Below, one piece after another: positions 59,539 through 64,000 of a DNA stretch of 64,000 nt. Both the position numbers and the translations under genes were made by a program. Under the pieces are notes generated by a model. It saw only the letters and a list, made by a program, of their open reading frames with translations, made no database searches and was not told the origin of the DNA. Source of the DNA: Oscillibacter sp. Its GTDB lineage: Bacteria > Bacillota > Clostridia > Oscillospirales > Oscillospiraceae. The stretch lies in contig JAAVZX010000019.1 of NCBI GenBank assembly GCA_022791875.1, positions 62,001-126,000 of the forward strand. Reading direction: 5' to 3'. The first letter of the stretch is position 1. Each line of letters begins with the position of its first letter.

Positions 59539-61866
59539 TTATAATGGGCGGAATGTCTTTCGGACTGTGCGGGCAAGGGACTCCGCCGCTGTGCCGGGGA
59601 CGCCGCGGATGACCAGGCCGGGCGCTGCCGCGTTGTAATAGCCAAAGGGGATGTCAATTTTTGTCACGCTCTTGGGAATCGTTATGTCTGTCAGAGTATC
59701 GCAGTTGTAAAAGGTGAAGCGGTTCAGGGCTCGCACGCCCTCCGGTATCACCAGCTTCGTCAGCTGCTTGCAGCTTTGAAACGCCGCTCCTTCGATCTTT
59801 CGCACAGTCTTCGGTATCTCAAGGCCAGACAGGCGGACACATATGCTGAACGTGCCGTCGCCGATGCTCAGGAGGCCATCAGGAAGAACAACCTCTGTTA
59901 GAAACACGCAGTTTTCAAAAAGCCCGTCCGCCAGCTTCTTCACGCCCTTTGGAATGACAATTCTCTTTAATGCACAGCAGTTCTCAAACGCCTTTTTGCC
60001 GATGGATTGCAAGCTGTCCGGAAGGTCTGCCCGCTCCAGATTTTTGCAGCCTGCGAAGGCTTCCTCGCCGATGGTTTTGATCCCATCGGGGATGGTCACG
60101 GAGGTGATGTCCCGGCGGGCGTCGCGCTGCCCGCCGCTCAGGTGTTCTCCCGAAGCGGGGGAGAATGCCTCCGGCCCAATCGCCGTCACCGGCACCTTTC
60201 CAATCTTGTCCGGGACGTATACCTCCCCGCCGGGGCCCTTGTAGCCCGTGAGGATGATGGTCCCGTCCTTCTGCTTTCCGTAACGCCAGAGCTTCTTCAT
60301 GATGTAGGCGGAATTCGGGTCCGCCGTGAGGTCCTTCATGTCCCTGGCTTCCTGGGCGGCGGCTTCCTTCGCGAGGTCCGCCGTGCGGTTCTTGTAGTCC
60401 AGAAGGACCGCCGTGTGCTCCGTCTTCTTTTCCTCGATGGACTGCGCTATCAGTTTCTCCCGGGTCGCGATGCTCTTGAGGAAGCCCCGCTCCAGACACA
60501 GCGCCAGCGTCCCGGCTCCGGAGGCGTTCATGGAGCTTTTCAGAAGCTTTGTGGTGTCCAGCTTTGCCGGAGTCTCCCCCTCGTCCAGGAGGCGGCGCAC
60601 CAAGTCCGCGTCCTCCACTACGCTCGTGAGCAGCGCCAGGGGCGCGGGCATCTTCATCCCCTGCTTCCGCGCTATATCCAGCATCCGGGGCACCATTCGC
60701 AGCCTTGTCTCCGCGTCCTGCCGGGATACGTCGAAGTCCTCCAGACGCCCCCCTTCCTCTATCAGCGTGTCCGCAAAGGCGTTCTGCCCGTCCCGGAGGG
60801 CGCGGTAAATCAGCAGACTGCCGTGGAGCTTCGCCTTCTTTTGATGGGCCAGCCAGCGGAGGATCGCAAGCCGCTCCGCCTCGTCGATGGGTCTGCGCTC
60901 CATCTCGATACTTGAGTCGGCGTCCTTGGCGGGGTGGTCCGGTATGAAGACCTCAAAATCAGTCGCCTCAGTCTCCGACGCGCTGAGCAGGAATTGGCTG
61001 CGGATGCCGCGAAAAGTGCCGAAATTCCGCAAATCGTTCACTGTTTCCGCAAAAAGCATGGTGTCAAAATAGTGGTAGAATACGTCCGTGCCGAAGATGC
61101 CGCGGTAGACGGTGTAGGTGTCGTACTTGCTCTTGAGGGAGGCGTCGGACTCGCGGAGATCGAAGTCTGCGCCGGCTTTCACCAGGCGCTGTACCATCTC
61201 AAGGCTTCCAAAGCGGCACGCAAGCCCCAGGGCGCGGGCCATGAACTCGAAGTCCTGATAGGCCGTCAGAACTTCCTCCACCTTCTCCATGCTGCCGGAA
61301 AGCACGGCTTCCTCCAGCAGATACACCTTCTTCTGCTCGCTGAGTTTGCCATTGGAGCGCGGCTTGCTTGGCCTGCTTGGCTTGGAACCATAGTAGTAGG
61401 CATCTGCGGCTTCCTTTACAGCGCCGGAACGCTGTTCGGCGGCTTCCTGGAGGGCCTTTTTCTGGCTTCTGGCGTAATTGATATAAGCGCCGGAGATTTC
61501 CTCCGAATAAAGCGCCCGGTTCATCATCCAGCCCAGAACCAGAGCGATCCGTTCGTCCCTGTTTTTGAACTGGCTGGGAATGAGGTGCGGGGCAATGAGA
61601 ACCAGCTTGGGGCATATGTAAAAGACATCGTTTCCGATTTTCGTCTCACTTCCCAAAATCGTGACGCGCTCCAACTCCCAGCACCTGGAAAACGCCGCGT
61701 AATTGATCTGCGTCACCTCCGGCGGAATTGTGACTGTTTTCAAGGCTGAATTGTTAGAAAACGCCTGTTTCCCGACAATTTTGACCCCCTCCGGAATCAC
61801 CACATCCCCCCCAGGCCCATTATATTTAGTCAGCCAACCGTTATTGACTTCAAAATCCTCCGCCAT
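59539..61866 (-). CDS. Leucine-rich-repeat (BspA-like) protein with ankyrin-type middle region
   Basis: A 775-residue protein without signal peptide or membrane segment. Residues 1-80 hold BspA-type LRR_5 units (VVIPEGVKIVGKQAFSNNSALKTVTIP, YAAFSRCWELERVTI). The middle (about 200-520) is helical with ankyrin-like units (ALGLACRFGSLEMVQRLVKAGADFDL; DADLVRRLLDEGETP). The last 180 residues are more LRR_5 repeats (SVTIPDGIKTIGEEAFAGCKNLERADLPDSLQSIG). BspA proteins are usually secreted adhesins; this one appears cytoplasmic and is likely a protein-interaction scaffold. ATG at 61866 follows AGGAGGGAATTGC. Confidence 0.88.
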   Translation of the reverse strand: MAEDFEVNNGWLTKYNGPGGDVVIPEGVKIVGKQAFSNNSALKTVTIPPEVTQINYAAFSRCWELERVTILGSETKIGNDVFYICPKLVLIAPHLIPSQFKNRDERIALVLGWMMNRALYSEEISGAYINYARSQKKALQEAAEQRSGAVKEAADAYYYGSKPSRPSKPRSNGKLSEQKKVYLLEEAVLSGSMEKVEEVLTAYQDFEFMARALGLACRFGSLEMVQRLVKAGADFDLRESDASLKSKYDTYTVYRGIFGTDVFYHYFDTMLFAETVNDLRNFGTFRGIRSQFLLSASETEATDFEVFIPDHPAKDADSSIEMERRPIDEAERLAILRWLAHQKKAKLHGSLLIYRALRDGQNAFADTLIEEGGRLEDFDVSRQDAETRLRMVPRMLDIARKQGMKMPAPLALLTSVVEDADLVRRLLDEGETPAKLDTTKLLKSSMNASGAGTLALCLERGFLKSIATREKLIAQSIEEKKTEHTAVLLDYKNRTADLAKEAAAQEARDMKDLTADPNSAYIMKKLWRYGKQKDGTIILTGYKGPGGEVYVPDKIGKVPVTAIGPEAFSPASGEHLSGGQRDARRDITSVTIPDGIKTIGEEAFAGCKNLERADLPDSLQSIGKKAFENCCALKRIVIPKGVKKLADGLFENCVFLTEVVLPDGLLSIGDGTFSICVRLSGLEIPKTVRKIEGAAFQSCKQLTKLVIPEGVRALNRFTFYNCDTLTDITIPKSVTKIDIPFGYYNAAAPGLVIRGVPGTAAESLARTVRKTFRPL

Positions 61867-61910
61867 GCAATTCCCTCCTGTACAACCGGAATTCCGAAAC
61901 ATTCGTTTCC

Positions 61911-61939
61911 AGTGTAGCACACAGTTGGGAGAAACACAA
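61911..61939 (-). promoter_or_regulatory. Promoter of the BspA/ankyrin gene
   Basis: Minus strand TTGTGT (61939-61934), 17 bases, TACACT (61916-61911). Confidence 0.7.
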
Positions 61940-61973
61940 GCCATCAAGAGCGGAAAAAGCCCAAAATATGGAC

Positions 61974-62078
61974 TGATCTGCCAGGGTCCAGGGAGGCGCA
62001 CGCCTCCCTGGTGGGAGTCCAGAGGGCAAAGCCCTCTGGCCGCCGGAGGCCCCCCGTCCCCCCGCGGGGACAACAGGC
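61974..62078 (-). repeat. Family A hairpin repeat, copy 11
   Basis: In minus-strand sense, after amt: GGGGGGCCTCCGGCGGCC, stem CCAGAGGGC/GCCCTCTGG, CCAGGGAGGC/GCCTCCCTGG, ending CCTGGCAGATCA. It is nearly identical to copies 1 and 6. Confidence 0.9.
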
Positions 62079-62085
62079 AGGCACC

Positions 62086-63807
62086 TTACTTCGCTTCCTC
62101 GTCCTGCAATGCGTCGTAGCCCTGTTCGCCGGTGCGGACTTTGACGACGTTTTCAACGTTGTAGACGAAGATTTTGCCGTCGCCGAAGGAGCCGGTGTAG
62201 AGGACTTTGCGGGCGGTGTTGACGACCTGGCTGACGGGGACCTTGCTGACGATGATGGTGACCTGGATGATGGGGAGCATGGTGGCTTCGACTTTTGCGC
62301 CGCGGAAATAGCCTTCCGCTTTGCCGCGCTGCTCGCCGCAGCCCATCACGTTGCTGGCGGTCATGCCGGTGATGCCGATGTCGAACATGGCGCGTTTCAG
62401 GGCCTCGAAGCGCTCCATTTTGCAGAGAATGTCTACGCGGGTGAGCTTGACATTGTTGGCGGACGTGGGCGCTTCCTCCGCGCTGGCGGGGGTCTGTACG
62501 ACGATGGGAACCGCCTCAGTTACGGGGACCTCGTTCGTCTGCGGGGCGGGGAGGCCGTCGGGGGTGTCGTCGTAGACGAAGGCGAAGCCGCCGTAGGCGG
62601 AGGGCAGGCCGTGCTCGGTGATGTCCAGGCCGTGGACCTCTTCTTCTGCGGAAACGCGGAGGCCGATGGTGGACTTGATGACAAGAAATACAATGGTGAT
62701 CGTCACCGCTGCCCAGGCCGCGGTGGACAGGACGCCCAGGCACTGGATCGCAAGGAAGTGTGCGCCGTGGCCGTAGAGCAGGCCCTCGCTGGTGGAAAAG
62801 AGGCCGGTCAGGATCGTACCCGCCGCGCCGCAGACGCCGTGGACGGAAATCGCGCCGACGGGGTCGTCAATCTTGAGCACGGAGTCGAAGAAGTTGACGG
62901 AAATGGGGAGCAGGAGACCGGCTATGACGCCGATGGCGGCAGCGCCTGCGGGGGAAACCACGTCGCATCCCGCCGTGATGGCCACGAGGCCCGCCAGGGC
63001 GGCGTTCAGGGTCATGCCGACGTCGGGCTTCTTGTAGCGAAGCCAGGTGTAAACCATGGTCACCACACTGGCAACCGCCGGGGCCATATTCGTGGTCACG
63101 AAAATCAGGCCCGCGCTGACGATCACGCCGTCGCCCTCCATGCCCACCGTGGAACAGCCGTTGAAGCCGAACCAGCAGAACCAGAGGATGAAGACGCCCA
63201 GCGCACCCAGAGAGAGGCTATGGCCCAGAATTGCCCTGGGTTTGCCGTTTTCATCGTACTTTCCCAGTCGCGGACCCAGGATGGCCGCGCCGATGCAGGC
63301 GCAGACGCCGCCTACCATGTGGACCGCCGTGGAGCCCGCGAAGTCGTGGAAGCCCAGCTGGCTCAGCCAGCCGCCGCCCCAGATCCAGTGGCCGGAAACG
63401 GGGTAGATGAAGGCGGAAATGCAGAAGGAATAGACGCAGTAGGAGATGAATTTCGTGCGCTCCGCCATGGAGCCGGAGACGATGGTGGCGGAGGTGGCGC
63501 AGAAGACTGTCTGGAAAATCAGGTAGGCAAACAGGGGGACGCCTGCGGGCAGAATGTCCGTGTAATCGCCGCGGACGAAGGGGTCAAAGCCGCCGATCAG
63601 TGCCCCGCTTCCGGCGAACATCAGGCCGAAGCCCAGGACCCAATAAGTAGGGGTGCCGATGCAGAAGTCCATCAGGTTTTTCATCAGAATATTACCCGTG
63701 TTCTTCGCGCGGGTGAAGCCCGCCTCGCACATCGCGAAGCCCGCCTGCATCAGGAACACCAGCGCCGCTCCCAGCAGGACCCAGATCGTGTTGACAGATG
63801 AATACAT
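62086..63807 (-). CDS. amt: Ammonium transporter fused to a C-terminal PII (GlnB/GlnK) domain
   Basis: A 573-residue fusion. Residues 1-410 are an Amt/Rh channel with 11 helices: VFLMQAGFAMCEAGFTRAKN, FCATSATIVSGSMAER, the twin pore histidines in GSTAVHMVGG and AISVHGVCGAAGT, and FCWFGFNGCST. After a Pro/Thr/Glu linker (about 425-460) comes a PII domain: VDILCKMERFEALKRAMFDIGITGMT, a T-loop GEQRGKAEGYFRG and FGDGKIFVYNVENVVKVRTGE. PII normally plugs Amt as a separate trimer; fusion keeps it in place. ATG at 63807 with GGAGGG six bases upstream is preferred over an adjoining ATG. Confidence 0.95.
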   Translation of the reverse strand: MYSSVNTIWVLLGAALVFLMQAGFAMCEAGFTRAKNTGNILMKNLMDFCIGTPTYWVLGFGLMFAGSGALIGGFDPFVRGDYTDILPAGVPLFAYLIFQTVFCATSATIVSGSMAERTKFISYCVYSFCISAFIYPVSGHWIWGGGWLSQLGFHDFAGSTAVHMVGGVCACIGAAILGPRLGKYDENGKPRAILGHSLSLGALGVFILWFCWFGFNGCSTVGMEGDGVIVSAGLIFVTTNMAPAVASVVTMVYTWLRYKKPDVGMTLNAALAGLVAITAGCDVVSPAGAAAIGVIAGLLLPISVNFFDSVLKIDDPVGAISVHGVCGAAGTILTGLFSTSEGLLYGHGAHFLAIQCLGVLSTAAWAAVTITIVFLVIKSTIGLRVSAEEEVHGLDITEHGLPSAYGGFAFVYDDTPDGLPAPQTNEVPVTEAVPIVVQTPASAEEAPTSANNVKLTRVDILCKMERFEALKRAMFDIGITGMTASNVMGCGEQRGKAEGYFRGAKVEATMLPIIQVTIIVSKVPVSQVVNTARKVLYTGSFGDGKIFVYNVENVVKVRTGEQGYDALQDEEAK

Positions 63808-63821
63808 GTTCATCCCTCCTA

Positions 63822-63875
63822 ATGATAAAATAAGCAAAGGCGCCGGAGAGTCCCTTCACTCTCAGGCGCCTTTGC
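63822..63875 (-). promoter_or_regulatory. Terminator-like hairpin in the amt leader
   Basis: Outer arms GCAAAGGCGCC/GGCGCCTTTGC and inner arms GAGAGT/ACTCTC form one long hairpin at 63834-63875. On the minus strand it is followed by TTATTTTAT and, 6-10 bases on, by the amt ribosome site. It could end an upstream transcript or attenuate amt. From 63876 to the window end I see no gene; a TATAAA on the minus strand near 63970 is a weak -10 candidate. Confidence 0.65.
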
Positions 63876-64000
63876 CCTTGCTGCGTTCACTTTACCACGG
63901 AATGGGAAAAGCCGTCAATGGACAGCATCCACAAGAAGCTGGTGAAATCCGCTAAAAAGTTCTACGGATTTTATACAGTCCGCACAAGGTTCGTGTAGCC

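Noticed and set aside
63834-63875. Glycine riboswitch (ACTCTCAGGC phrase) near the window end
   Set aside because: Only a simple nested hairpin is present; the conserved aptamer core and second helix are missing, and the gene downstream on that strand is outside the window.

Overview
The window is a GC-rich (roughly 60-65% by eye) chromosomal segment of a low-copy, spore-forming Firmicute. An intact pro-SigK, formate-tetrahydrofolate ligase, DUF1385, RsfS/YhbY/NadD-YqeK, PcrA, RecX and LCP genes, strong AGGAGG ribosome sites and TTGACA/TATAAT promoters point to a gut Clostridia lineage of the Oscillospiraceae/Ruminococcaceae type. The species cannot be named from the sequence. I see no rRNA or tRNA genes, CRISPR array, prophage or transposase.

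Layout. 1-6.7 kb (+): the 3' end of recG, a small AT-rich decayed island (DUF3781 remnant), ilvD, a converging PLP lyase (COG4100), and a PadR-regulated membrane-protein operon. 6.8-18.7 kb (-): fhs, rsfS, LCP, nadD-yqeK fusion, yhbY, rdgB, rph, ftsY, a zinc-ribbon protein and smc, a housekeeping block. 18.9-26.3 kb (-): Uma2, a DUF6514-like gene, a double-XRE regulator, an Entner-Doudoroff lower module (kdgK, eda) behind a GH13 amylase, then small accessory genes including one interrupted by an amber codon. 26.5-37.6 kb: pcrA, a cysteine-rich protein, lipoprotein and glyA, capA and rluA, fabZ, iclR, pgsA, a Cdd1 helix-hairpin-helix protein, and rimO. 37.6-46.4 kb: a divergent XRE/DUF6809 pair with a clear operator, recX-recA, pspC, prmC, DUF1385, and a lipoprotein/response regulator/histidine kinase operon. 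46.6-56 kb (-): a full histidine operon, hisZ-hisG fusion, hisD, hisC, hisB, hisH, a flavin-oxidase-like gene, hisA, hisF, kptA, hisIE and a PHP histidinol-phosphatase. 56.4-63.8 kb: fumC, sigK, rhomboid protease, a BspA/ankyrin protein and an Amt-PII fusion.

The most distinctive feature is not a gene. Three families of structured intergenic repeats occur: A (11 copies of tandem hairpins, about 70-110 bp), B (6 copies of a two-hairpin 3' element) and C (2 copies with GTAGGGGC-type inverted ends). A and B copies change sequence but keep their stems paired, and sit almost exclusively just 3' of genes. This is the best candidate here for an undescribed system. No defence island or biosynthetic cluster was found.
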